NCBI GenBank assembly: GCA_019747795.1
Contig: JAIEQK010000112.1
Location: 1-38,565 of the forward strand
From: Gammaproteobacteria bacterium
GTDB lineage: Bacteria > Pseudomonadota > Gammaproteobacteria > Ga0077536
Direction of reading: 5' to 3'
DNA length: 38,565 nt
The position numbers and the translations under genes are program-made. Positions within the stretch are counted from its first letter, which is position 1. Every line of letters starts with the position of its first letter. The notes under the pieces were generated by a model. The model was given only the letters and a program-made list of their open reading frames with translations. It made no database searches and was not told the DNA's origin. Shown piece by piece: positions 29,208 through 37,353 of the stretch.

Positions 29208-30476
29208 ATGACTCCCGCCCGCAGACTGAAGAACATCCTCGGTGCCTCGGCCGGCAACTTCGTCGAATGGTTCGACTGGTTCGCCTACGCGTCCTTCGCG
29301 CTGTACTTCTCCCGCGCCTTCTTTCCTGCCGGTGACCAGACCGCGCAGCTTCTGAACACCGCCTTCGTGTTCGCCGGCGGCTTCATCGCGCGACCCATCG
29401 GCGCGCTCTTGTTCGGCATGTACGCCGATCGCGCCGGTCGCCGCGCGGCGCTGACGCTCTCGGTCGGCATGATGTGCGGCGGCGCGCTCCTGATCGCGCT
29501 CACACCGACCGGGCTCGGCGTGCTGTCGCCGCTCCTGCTGGTGGCGGCGCGACTGCTGCAGGGCCTCGCGGTCGGCGGCGAGTACGGCGCGTCCGCGACC
29601 TACGTGAGCGAGATGGCGAGCACGCGCCACCGCGGCTTCTGGTCGGGCTTCCTCTACGTCACGCTGGTGGGCGGACAGCTCGCGGCCATGAGTCTGCAGG
29701 TGCTCTTGCAGCGCCTGCTCGGCGAGGACGCGCTCTATGCCTGGGGCTGGCGCATTCCCTTCGTGGTCGGCGCGGCGCTCGCGGTGGTGGTGTTCTTCAT
29801 CCGGCGCGGCATCGAGGAGACCGGGGTCTTCACTCACGAGGCCGGCGCGCCCGCTGCGCGCGGCCGGCCGCTCGCGCTGCTCAGCGACTACCCGCGCGAG
29901 ACCGCCATCGTGCTCGGCCTGACCGCGGGTGGCGCCATCGGCTTCTACACCTACGCGGTCTACATGCAGAAGCTCCTGGTCAACAGCGCGGGCTTCGCCA
30001 AGCCGGTCGCGGCCCAGGTCATGACCTGGGTGCTCGCGACCCTGCTGTTCCTGCCGCCGCTGGTCGGCGCGCTGGCCGACGTGGTGGGGCGCAAGCGCAC
30101 CATGGTCGCGGCCTTCGGCGCGAGCGCGCTGCTCGCCGTGCCGGTGCTGGGCGCGCTGCGCACGGCGAGCGATCCGCTCACGGTCTACCTGCTGTGCCTG
30201 CTGCCGCTCTTCTGCCTGTGCGGCTACTACGCGCTGTCGGCCATCATCAAGGCCGAGCTCTATCCGACCCACGTGCGCGCGCTCGGCGTGTCGTTGTCCT
30301 ACGCGGTCGCGCTCGCGATCTTCGGCGGCAATGCCGAGACCGTCGCGCTGGCGATGAAGCGCGCGGGCATGGAAGCGGGCTACGACTGGGTCGTGACGGG
30401 CGTGTTCGGCATCGCGCTGCTGGCCGCGCTGTGCCTGCCACCGGACCAGGCGCGTCAGCGACTGGCCGGCGGATGA
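29208..30476 (+). CDS. MFS transporter, metabolite:H+ symporter (MHS) type
   Basis: This 422-aa integral membrane protein has 12 predicted helices. Signature segments are GNFVEWFDWFAYASFALYFS in helix 1, DRAGRRAALTLS in the loop after helix 2, and LQGLAVGGEYGASATYVSEM leading into RGFWSGFLYVTLVGGQ. These are characteristic of the alpha-ketoglutarate/shikimate/dicarboxylate permease group. It probably imports an organic acid with protons; the substrate cannot be specified. A 2-oxoglutarate-type permease beside a putative 2-oxoglutarate-dependent dioxygenase gene is suggestive only. Convergent with the PEP-CTERM gene, with 34 bp between stops. Confidence 0.9.
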   Translation: MTPARRLKNILGASAGNFVEWFDWFAYASFALYFSRAFFPAGDQTAQLLNTAFVFAGGFIARPIGALLFGMYADRAGRRAALTLSVGMMCGGALLIALTPTGLGVLSPLLLVAARLLQGLAVGGEYGASATYVSEMASTRHRGFWSGFLYVTLVGGQLAAMSLQVLLQRLLGEDALYAWGWRIPFVVGAALAVVVFFIRRGIEETGVFTHEAGAPAARGRPLALLSDYPRETAIVLGLTAGGAIGFYTYAVYMQKLLVNSAGFAKPVAAQVMTWVLATLLFLPPLVGALADVVGRKRTMVAAFGASALLAVPVLGALRTASDPLTVYLLCLLPLFCLCGYYALSAIIKAELYPTHVRALGVSLSYAVALAIFGGNAETVALAMKRAGMEAGYDWVVTGVFGIALLAALCLPPDQARQRLAGG

Positions 30477-30510
30477 GCGGTGAGGCGCGGCAGCGAGCCT
30501 CACTCGGCCA

Positions 30511-31701
30511 TCAGTCGCGCGCGCCGCGCAGGCGCCTGCGGGTCGCGACCGCCGCCACGCCGCTCAGCAGGAACACCCACGGCGCGGGTACGGGTACAGG
30601 CGTCACTTCGAAGGCGATGAACTGCGTCACCTGGGTGCCTGAGAAGTTGTTGTCTGCCACCAGCAACAAGGTGCGGTTGCCGTTCGCCAGCGTATGCCCC
30701 CAAGTCGCGCCCTCGATGTTGTCCATCGTGACGCCTTGGAAGCTGATCGCCATGTCGAGCAGCACTTCACGACTCATAGGCGTATAGCTCGCGCCCACCA
30801 GGCTCGCGATGCCGCTCACGTCGGTCGTACCTGGCTCGATGTGCGATTCGACCAGCCGAATGGTGTTGCCGACCCCGAAAGCGAACGCGCGCTCGACGGC
30901 AAGAAAACTCGTGTCCGACAGGGCAAGCAGTTCGGGCAGGCCGTTGTCCGGGCCGAAGGGCGCGCCCGACACGGCATTCACAGGGATCGGCGGCAGCGCA
31001 TAGGCGTACTGCGCACCTGCCGCACCGGTCACCGGATCGAGCGCGGTGACGCGCACCACGCTGCCGCTGCTCAGCGTCGTGATGTTGCCATCCTGCACCA
31101 GCGCGTCCTCGTTCGCAGTGTAGACCGTGCCGTTCGGCGTCACTGTCAACGCCTCGAACAGCTTGTTGCTGCGTCCGCCGGTGGAGGCGCTGTCGACGTA
31201 GTTGAACATGGCCGGCGTGGCGAATTCGCGCACGAAGCTGCCGTCGGTGCCCATTTCACGCACGAAAGGCTGGAAGCGCAGCGCCGGGTTGGTGTTGAAG
31301 TTACCTTCGCTCGACCAGTACAGGTTGCCGTTGGGCGCGACCCGCAGGCCTTCAGGATCGACCGTGCGACTGGTGGCGGGAAACGTGCTTCCGTCCGGCC
31401 GTTTCATGTTGACCTGGCTGTTGATGGTGACGCCGTGAAAGCCGTCGCCGTCGTAGTCGAGGCTCAGGTTGTAGAAGCGCGGCGTGCCGCGCTCGCCACC
31501 ACGATCGTCGGAGATCGCGTAGTAGCTGCCGTCGGACGCGCGATCGATGGCGGAGATGCCGCCGAATTCCACGCCCTCGAACAAGGTGCCGGTGGGCAGC
31601 GCGTGGGCGCCGATCAGGGACAGGCCAAAGGACGCTGCCTGGGCGGCACCGGTACTCGCCGCGAGAGCAACAGTGAACAGGGTTACGAGTGTGGGTTGCA
31701 T
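30511..31701 (-). CDS. Exported esterase-like phytase-domain protein with PEP-CTERM anchor
   Basis: The 396-aa product has a signal peptide (MQPTLVTLFTVALAASTGAA) and a domain like the esterase-like activity of phytase family (PF13449): FEGVEFGGISAIDRASDGSY, YAISDDRGG, VDPEGLRVAPNGNLYWSSEG, LFEALTVTPNGTVYTANEDA and DNIEGATWGH. These are propeller-type calcium-binding repeats. Phosphate-ester hydrolysis is plausible but not proved. The C-terminus VPVPAPWVFLLSGVAAVA followed by TRRRLRGARD is a second PEP-CTERM-type signal in this window. ATG 31701 is preferred since the signal peptide begins there. An upstream ATG at 31779 lacks a ribosome-binding site. Confidence 0.85.
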   Translation of the reverse strand: MQPTLVTLFTVALAASTGAAQAASFGLSLIGAHALPTGTLFEGVEFGGISAIDRASDGSYYAISDDRGGERGTPRFYNLSLDYDGDGFHGVTINSQVNMKRPDGSTFPATSRTVDPEGLRVAPNGNLYWSSEGNFNTNPALRFQPFVREMGTDGSFVREFATPAMFNYVDSASTGGRSNKLFEALTVTPNGTVYTANEDALVQDGNITTLSSGSVVRVTALDPVTGAAGAQYAYALPPIPVNAVSGAPFGPDNGLPELLALSDTSFLAVERAFAFGVGNTIRLVESHIEPGTTDVSGIASLVGASYTPMSREVLLDMAISFQGVTMDNIEGATWGHTLANGNRTLLLVADNNFSGTQVTQFIAFEVTPVPVPAPWVFLLSGVAAVATRRRLRGARD

Positions 31702-32305
31702 CACTGAAGGCCTCGCGCTTTGCTCTTTGGTGGTTCCCACGGAGTGCCCGCGGGTGGCGCTCAGATGATCGGTGGCCATTGTTATGGTGGCGTGAAGGAT
31801 GTACGGCCGTTGTCGTGGCAGGTGAACGGGAGCGGCACGCGCCTCGTCGCGGTCACGGTCGCGACATCTCGATGTAACACGGTGCGCACTACCATCCGGC
31901 ATACCGACAAGGCATGTGGCACGAAGATTCGGGTCAGGTCGGCCGAACCCGCCGGCCTCGCTGAACGGGTCGGCGCCGCAGCGCGGGAGCGGCCTATGCA
32001 TCCCGTCTACGTGCGGCGTGCGGCGGGGCGAACGCTGGCGACGTGGCGCTTCGGCTCGCGCGGAAGCAGGGGAGATTTGCGAGCGCTGGTGCCGGCCCGT
32101 CGTTGGGTGGGCCATCGCGCGCAAGGCGCCCGTCGCTGTCCGCGAATGGTGAAGGTCGAAACTCGCTCGATTCTTTCCGGTTCGATGGCCCGACCCTGGT
32201 TGGCGTAGAACCGCCCGACGCAGTCTCGCGCCCGACAACGCTGGCATCGAGAACTGGCATCGAGAACACGAAGCGAATTCTCGCGCGCCGCCCAGGGAGA
32301 TCAGG
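31702..32305. other. Long divergent intergenic region
   Basis: I find no gene here. The open frames on both strands lack start signals. A perfect 13-bp tandem duplication, CTGGCATCGAGAA twice (32241-32266), lies 40 bp before the DUF2147 start. Base composition is uneven in the middle (GATGTAACACGG, CATACCGACAAGGCATGTGG). The region could hold a decayed gene, but nothing is recognisable. Confidence 0.45.
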
Positions 32306-32791
32306 TTGCGCTCACGGACATTCTCCGCTCGCAGTTTCACTCTCGCGCTGCTCGCCAGCGCAGCCTGCAACGCCACCGCCGGCGAAGTAGTCGGCATCTG
32401 GCGCGAACCCGGCGCAGGAATCGACGTCGAACTCCATCCCTGCCCGCTAGCGCCGGAAGATCTTTGCGGACGCATCGTGCGCGTACCGCCGGAATCGCCA
32501 CAGGTCGATAAGCACAACGCCGACCCGGCCCTGCGCGAGCGGCCGTTGCTCGGGCTCGAGATCGTGTCCGGGTTCAAGCGCATCGCGTCGGACCGGTGGG
32601 AAGGCGGGGGCGAATTCGGCCAACGCGCCGGTCGCATCTACCTGCCGTCCAACGGCGATACTCTGGGTGACCACCGCAATCGCTACGAAATCCGTCTGCA
32701 GGGCGATCGACTCGTCATCCGCATCGCGAATTGCGCGCTTCTTTCCTGCCTTGCCACGAGTGTCTGGGAGCGAGTGGCGGTCATGCAGTGA
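32306..32791 (+). CDS. Exported DUF2147-family protein
   Basis: The 161-aa product has a signal peptide (ending near NATAGEVVG) and a DUF2147 domain: GIWREPGAGIDVELHPCPLA, DLCGRIVRVPPESPQVDKHN, DPALRERPLLGLEIVSGFKR and AGRIYLPSNGDTLGDHRNRY. It has the usual two cysteines of the first half (PCPL, LCGR) plus a further pair near the C-terminus (NCALLSCLA). The family is periplasmic, about 120-150 residues, with no known function. The start appears to be TTG 32306, placed six bases after GGGAG; no ATG is available before the signal peptide. Confidence 0.85.
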   Translation: MRSRTFSARSFTLALLASAACNATAGEVVGIWREPGAGIDVELHPCPLAPEDLCGRIVRVPPESPQVDKHNADPALRERPLLGLEIVSGFKRIASDRWEGGGEFGQRAGRIYLPSNGDTLGDHRNRYEIRLQGDRLVIRIANCALLSCLATSVWERVAVMQ

Positions 32792-32963
32792 GTGACCTGG
32801 CCGAGTCGAAGGATGCCGAGACGCCGCGCAATCTCGGGCCCGCGTGCCTGGTCGTTCGCCGGTGATGCATGCACCGGCAGGCCGGTGGTCCGTGGCACCG
32901 AGGGGCGTGTGGCCGCCAGGCGCGCCAGCGTCGGGCCGGCAACCGAGTCCCGCGCCCGGCCAA

Positions 32964-32981
32964 TGGCAGGCATGCCTGCCA
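32964..32981. promoter_or_regulatory. 18-bp perfect palindrome upstream of alcohol dehydrogenase
   Basis: TGGCAGGCATGCCTGCCA is a perfect palindrome 57 bp before the dehydrogenase start at 33039, a position suited to an operator. No regulator gene is adjacent. A second partial palindrome CACCGG-CAGG-CCGGTG lies nearby at about 32873-32888. Confidence 0.4.
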
Positions 32982-33038
32982 CGTGCTAGCGTGCCGGCCA
33001 GCGCGCTCACGTCGGCGCGCGTGCCCGGGAGGTCCAGC

Positions 33039-34142
33039 ATGAAGATCACCGCCGCCGTGGCCCGCGCCGCGGCCCAACCGTTCAGCGTCGAAACCCTGGA
33101 ACTCGACGCGCCGCGCGCCGACGAGGTGCTGGTGCGCATCGCCGGCGCGGGCGTCTGTCACACCGATCTCGTGGCCCGTGACCAGGCCCTGCCGGTACCG
33201 CTGCCCATTGTGCTCGGCCACGAGGGCGCGGGCGTGGTGGAGGCGGTCGGCGCCGAGGTGCGCGAACTCGCGCCCGGGGACCACGCGGTGCTGTCCTTTG
33301 CCTCCTGCGGCCACTGCCACGACTGCGGGCGCCACGCGCCCGGCTACTGCGCGGAATTCTTTCCGCGCAACTTCGGCGGCGCGCGGCCCGATGGCAGCAG
33401 TGCGCTGGCCGCGACGGGCGGACGCGTGGCGAGCAATTTCTTCGGCCAGTCGTCCTTTGCCAGCCACGCCCTGGTCCAGGCGCGGAACGCCATCAAGGTG
33501 CGCGGCGACGCGCCGCTCGATCTGCTGGGCCCGCTCGGCTGCGGCGTGCAGACCGGCGCCGGCAGCATCATGCAGGCGTTCGCCTGCCGCGCCGGCAGCA
33601 GCGTGTTGGTGACGGGCGGTGGCTCGGTCGGCCTGTCGGCGGTGCTGGGCGCGGTGGTGCAGGGCTGCGCCACCATCATCGTGCTCGAACCGAACGCCGC
33701 GCGCCGAGATATGGCGCTGGCCCTGGGCGCGACCCACGCGTTGGACCCCGCTGCCGGCGAACTGCCGGCTCAGGTGCGTGCCATCCTGCCCCGCGGGGTC
33801 GACTACGTGCTGGACACCACCGGACGCGCAGACGTGATCCTGGCGTCCGTGGGCGCGGTCGCGCCGCTCGCGACGCTCGGTATCGTCGGTGTGCCGGCGA
33901 GCGCCGCCGATGCCACCCTCGGTTTCGACGTCATCGCGCTGCTCGGGCTCGGCCTGACGGTCAAGGGCATCACCGAGGGGGACGTCGATCCGGCGCGTTT
34001 CATTCCGCGGCTGGTGGATCTCTTCATGGCCGGACGCTTTCCCTTCGAACGCCTGGTGACGCGCTACCCGCTGGCCGAGATCAACCGGGCCATCGAGGAC
34101 CAGCACCGCGGGCTGTGCATCAAGCCCGTGCTCGTGCCCTGA
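33039..34142 (+). CDS. Zn-dependent alcohol dehydrogenase, aryl-alcohol type
   Basis: The 367-aa MDR protein has catalytic zinc ligands Cys40 and His61 (GVCHTD, LGHEGAGVVE) and Cys173 or nearby (LGPLGCGVQTGAG). The structural zinc lobe is CGHCHDCGRHAPGYC (Cys90, 93, 96, 104), and the nucleotide loop is VTGGGSVGLSAVLG. VLEPNAAR after strand 2 replaces the usual acidic residue region, with Glu suggesting NAD. The sequence pattern is close to benzyl-alcohol or other aryl-alcohol dehydrogenases. GGGAGGTCCAGC precedes ATG 33039. It stands alone, preceded by a palindrome. Confidence 0.93.
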   Translation: MKITAAVARAAAQPFSVETLELDAPRADEVLVRIAGAGVCHTDLVARDQALPVPLPIVLGHEGAGVVEAVGAEVRELAPGDHAVLSFASCGHCHDCGRHAPGYCAEFFPRNFGGARPDGSSALAATGGRVASNFFGQSSFASHALVQARNAIKVRGDAPLDLLGPLGCGVQTGAGSIMQAFACRAGSSVLVTGGGSVGLSAVLGAVVQGCATIIVLEPNAARRDMALALGATHALDPAAGELPAQVRAILPRGVDYVLDTTGRADVILASVGAVAPLATLGIVGVPASAADATLGFDVIALLGLGLTVKGITEGDVDPARFIPRLVDLFMAGRFPFERLVTRYPLAEINRAIEDQHRGLCIKPVLVP

Positions 34143-34245
34143 GCGGCGGGGCGCTGTCATTCGCGACCGCAGCGTCTACGCTTCCAGGATACAGCGGCGC
34201 GCGGTCGCGCCGCTGCCCGTCGCCGGGCGAGGAGCAGCAGCGACC

Positions 34246-34743
34246 ATGGCCATGTCGTTCGTCGGGCGCCTTCCGCAGTGCGTCGCGCTGTGCACCGCAC
34301 TGCTGCAGAGCGCCGCGGTCGCGGCGCGCGACCGCCCGCAGTGTTCCATCGAACTGCAGGCCGCCGAGAACATCGTCTACTACCGCGATCATGGCCGGCC
34401 CAAGGAATTCCTGACCGATCTCCTGCCGCCGCGGCCGGGCACGCCGGGCGCCGCGCCGCGCCACAGGCATCCATCGCTGACCGGGCAGATGTACATGATC
34501 ATCGACGAGGTCTACGCCAATCCGGCGATCGGCGTGCGCGCCTACCTCGAGTACCGCAACCTCGAGTGCCTGGATCGTGCCGATCGGATCCCCACGCCGC
34601 CGTCGCTGTCCGAGGTCGCGCTGTTCGTCGAGCGTTGCCAGACACGCCACGACAAGCCGCGCAGCGGCAAGCTCGGTGACTGCGTGGCGCGCGTGCTGAA
34701 CGACTACCGCGCGCGCCGCGCGCCCACCACCATCGCCGATTGA
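34246..34743 (+). CDS. Small secreted protein of unknown function
   Basis: The 165-aa product has a signal peptide (FVGRLPQCVALCTALLQSAA, cleavage near VAARD). The mature part contains cysteines (PQCSIEL, NLECLD, VERCQTR, GDCVARV) that could pair into two disulfides, and a helical C-terminus. No family is recognised. AGGAG lies upstream of two in-frame ATGs (34246 and 34252), with a slightly long spacing. It follows the dehydrogenase gene by 103 bp. Confidence 0.65.
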   Translation: MAMSFVGRLPQCVALCTALLQSAAVAARDRPQCSIELQAAENIVYYRDHGRPKEFLTDLLPPRPGTPGAAPRHRHPSLTGQMYMIIDEVYANPAIGVRAYLEYRNLECLDRADRIPTPPSLSEVALFVERCQTRHDKPRSGKLGDCVARVLNDYRARRAPTTIAD

Positions 34744-34751
34744 AGTCCGCG

Positions 34752-36173
34752 TCAGCGGAGCGGCAGGGGGAGGGTCTCGCCGCGCGCGGCGATGTGCACC
34801 CGCGCGCCGAAGTCCTGCGCGAGGCGCGCCACGAGCGCGGCCAGCGCGCCGTCCTCGCCGTGCACCAGGGTCACCGGCGGCCGGCCGGTGAAGTGCTCGT
34901 ACCAGCCGAGCAGCTCGCGCCGATCGGCGTGGGCAGAGAAGCCGCCCAGCGTGTGCACGCGCGCATTGACGCGAATGGTCTCGCCCCACAGCCGAATGTG
35001 CCGCGCGCCGTCGACCAGCTGGCGGCCGAGAGTCCCGCGCCCCTGGTAGCCGACGATCACAACGTGGCATTCGCGTCGCCACACGTTGTGCTTCAAGTGA
35101 TGCTTGATGCGTCCGCCGTTGCACATGCCGCTGCCGGCGATGATCAGCGTGCCGCCGCCGCGCCTGTTCAAGGCCATGGACTGCGCGGGCGTGGCGCAGA
35201 ACTCGAGGTTGGGCAGCAGCGGCAGGCGGCGATGGCTCGCGAACAGCGCGCGCGCGTCGTCGTCGAACAGCTCGTGGTGGGAGAGGTAGATGCGCGTTGC
35301 CTCGATGGCGAGCGGGCTGTCGAGCGCGATCTTCCAGCGCTCGAGATTCCAACGCGCGAAGTTGCGCCCGAGGTGATAGAGCAGCTCCTGGGTGCGGCCG
35401 ACCGCGAAGGCCGGGATCAGCACGTTGCCGCCCGCCGCGTGGGCCTCGCGCAGCACCGCTTCCATCTCGCCGAGCGTGTCGTCGTGGCTGCGGTGTTCGC
35501 GATCGCCGTAGGTGCTCTCCAGGATCACGTGGTCCGCCTCGCGCAGCCGCGCGGGGTCGCGCAGGATGGCCGCGCCGGCGTGACCGAGGTCGCCCGAGTA
35601 CACCAGGCGCGCACGGCGTCCGGCATGAGCGAGCACGAGTTCGACGATCGACGAGCCCAGAATGTGGCCGGCGTCGTGCAGGGTGAGCGTCATCCCCGGC
35701 AGGATCTCGTGGGCGGTGCCGTAGTCGAGCGGCACGAAATGCTTCATCGCGCGTTCGGCGTCGCGCCGCGTGTAGAGCGGCAGGAGCGGACCGAGACCCT
35801 TGCGCTCGCGCTTGCGGTTCTCCCACTCGCATTCCTTCTCGGCGATGAAGGCCGCGTCGCGCAGCATCACCGCGCAGAGGTCGCGGGTCGCCGCCTGTGC
35901 GTAGATGGGGCCGCGGTAGCCGGCCTTGACCAGCAGCGGCAGGCGGCCGGCGTGATCGATATGCGCGTGGCTCAGCACCACCGCGTCGATGCCGGCCACG
36001 TCGAAGGGCAGGGGCTCGGCATTGCGCGCCTCGTCTCGCCGGCTGCCCTGGATGAGGCCGCAGTCGAGCAGCACGCGGCGCCCGTCGAAGTGCAGCAGAT
36101 GGCAGGAGCCCGTGACCTCGCCGGCGGCGCCGAGATGCTCGAGCGCCGCCGTGCCGTGACCCGCGCCGCTCAC
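34752..36173 (-). CDS. Metallo-beta-lactamase/beta-CASP hydrolase
   Basis: The 473-aa protein has the MBL zinc motif SHAHIDHAGRLP (His69, His71, Asp73, His74), GHILGSSIVEL, YSGDLGH and ESTYGDREH. A beta-CASP insert follows (GRTQELLYHLGR, DSPLAIEATRIYLSHHELFD), then the C-terminal RNA-metabolising segment TLGGFSAHADRRELLGWYEH. This domain set is that of CPSF73/RNase-type proteins and their bacterial YSH1-like relatives; RNA processing is likely but unproved. Start is GTG 36173, which overlaps the TGA of the upstream amidohydrolase (GTGA), so translation is coupled. The open frame further upstream is a shadow of that gene. Confidence 0.92.
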   Translation of the reverse strand: MSGAGHGTAALEHLGAAGEVTGSCHLLHFDGRRVLLDCGLIQGSRRDEARNAEPLPFDVAGIDAVVLSHAHIDHAGRLPLLVKAGYRGPIYAQAATRDLCAVMLRDAAFIAEKECEWENRKRERKGLGPLLPLYTRRDAERAMKHFVPLDYGTAHEILPGMTLTLHDAGHILGSSIVELVLAHAGRRARLVYSGDLGHAGAAILRDPARLREADHVILESTYGDREHRSHDDTLGEMEAVLREAHAAGGNVLIPAFAVGRTQELLYHLGRNFARWNLERWKIALDSPLAIEATRIYLSHHELFDDDARALFASHRRLPLLPNLEFCATPAQSMALNRRGGGTLIIAGSGMCNGGRIKHHLKHNVWRRECHVVIVGYQGRGTLGRQLVDGARHIRLWGETIRVNARVHTLGGFSAHADRRELLGWYEHFTGRPPVTLVHGEDGALAALVARLAQDFGARVHIAARGETLPLPLR

Positions 36174-37195
36174 GGCGTGAGCTTGTAGACGTCGACCGCG
36201 GTGTCGTGGAACAGGCGATCGCGCTCGGCCTGCGCGTAGGGCTCGGCGATGCGCTTGAACGCGTTCCACAGCGTGCGGTAGTTGCACGAACGGCGGTCGG
36301 GCGGAAAGTTCGATTCGAACATCGCGCGCGCCGGGCCGAAGGTGTCGATGCACCAGCGCATGTGATCGGACCACACCTCCGCGAGTTCCGCGGAGTTCGG
36401 CGGCACCTCGCGGCGATGCCAGCGGTTGCCGAACACCGTCATGCCGATGCCGCCGAGCTTCAGCCGCAGGTTGGGCAGTTCGGCGAGTGTCGCGAGCTGT
36501 TCGCGGCAGAAGGCCAGCACCTCCTCGCGCTTGCCGGCGTAGGGGCCGATGCCGAGCGGCGCGCCGAGGTGATCGAGCACGATGGTGGTGTCGGGTGCCG
36601 CCTTGGCCAAGGTCACCAGCTCGGTCATCTGCGGGTGGTAGAGCCACACGTCGTAGGCCACGCCGTGGCGGCCGAGGGTGCGGACGCCCTCCTGGAAGGT
36701 CTTGTCCAGCAGGAGGCCCGCGGGCGGGCTCTTCTGATGGGCGACGATGTCCGGGCTGCCGTCCCAGGCGACCGCGTGGCGCACACCGCAGAAGCGGCCG
36801 CCGCCGGCCGCGGCATGGGCCTCGAGGGTGTCGGCGCAGGCCGCGCCGCGCAGCATGTCGGCGAAGGCGATGATGCCGCGCACGAGCGAGCGTCCCGCCA
36901 GCCGCTGGATCTCCTCGTCCTCGCGCACCACGAACTCGGTCTCGGCGACCGGCGCCAGCGCCGGTCCGCGGGCCTCGTCGTAGCTCCAGCCGCACTCGAC
37001 ATAGATGGTGGACCGGACATCGTGGCCGTCCCGCGCGTCGGCCAGCAGGTCGGCGGCGAAGTAGTGATCGCCGTCGTGGCCCCACAGGTGATGATGGGCG
37101 TCGCAGATGCGCTGCGTCGGCCACAGGACCTCTTCCCGCACCTGCGCGCGCCAGGCGGCGCGCTCCGCGGCGTGGGCGCTCTTCGGATCGTGCAT
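36170..37195 (-). CDS. Amidohydrolase 2-family protein (TIM-barrel hydrolase)
   Basis: The 341-aa protein belongs to the amidohydrolase 2 (PF04909) superfamily: CDAHHHLWG near the N-terminus, STIYVECGWSYD, GVRHAVAWDGSPD, TTIVLDHLGAPLGIGPYAGK and a conserved-looking FESNFPPDRRSCNYRTLWNA. Relatives act as lactonases or as decarboxylases/hydrolases of 2-pyrone-type acids. GGGAGGAGAGG precedes ATG 37195. Its stop overlaps the GTG start of the beta-CASP gene. It is divergent from another amidohydrolase, with a REP-like pair in the spacer. Confidence 0.9.
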   Translation of the reverse strand: MHDPKSAHAAERAAWRAQVREEVLWPTQRICDAHHHLWGHDGDHYFAADLLADARDGHDVRSTIYVECGWSYDEARGPALAPVAETEFVVREDEEIQRLAGRSLVRGIIAFADMLRGAACADTLEAHAAAGGGRFCGVRHAVAWDGSPDIVAHQKSPPAGLLLDKTFQEGVRTLGRHGVAYDVWLYHPQMTELVTLAKAAPDTTIVLDHLGAPLGIGPYAGKREEVLAFCREQLATLAELPNLRLKLGGIGMTVFGNRWHRREVPPNSAELAEVWSDHMRWCIDTFGPARAMFESNFPPDRRSCNYRTLWNAFKRIAEPYAQAERDRLFHDTAVDVYKLTP

Positions 37196-37224
37196 CGGAA
37201 CCTCTCCTCCCTTACCCGATGCGC

Positions 37225-37324
37225 ATTGTAGGTCGGACTGAAGTCCGACATTCCTTTCTGCGCATTATCGGCGGCGATCCCCCCTGAAACGGGGGGAATG
37301 TCGGACTGAAGTCCGACCTACAAT
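37225..37324. repeat. REP-like inverted pair (BIME-like)
   Basis: Two 30-nt arms (37225-37254 and 37295-37324) are inverted copies, differing only in the 2-nt loop. Each arm is itself a palindrome: TGTAGGTCGGACT-GA-AGTCCGACA. Between them lies CCCCCC-TGAAAC-GGGGGG (about 37279-37296), a third hairpin. A related single unit is at 12007-12024. The pair sits in the divergent spacer between two amidohydrolase genes, 30 bp before one start and 30 bp before the other. Confidence 0.88.
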
Positions 37325-37353
37325 TCTCCACCCGCCTCGTCAGGAGAACCCCA

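Noticed and set aside
28392-30503. Minus-strand open frame of 703 codons
   Set aside because: It is antisense to the dioxygenase, SOUL and transporter genes and has shadow-type composition.
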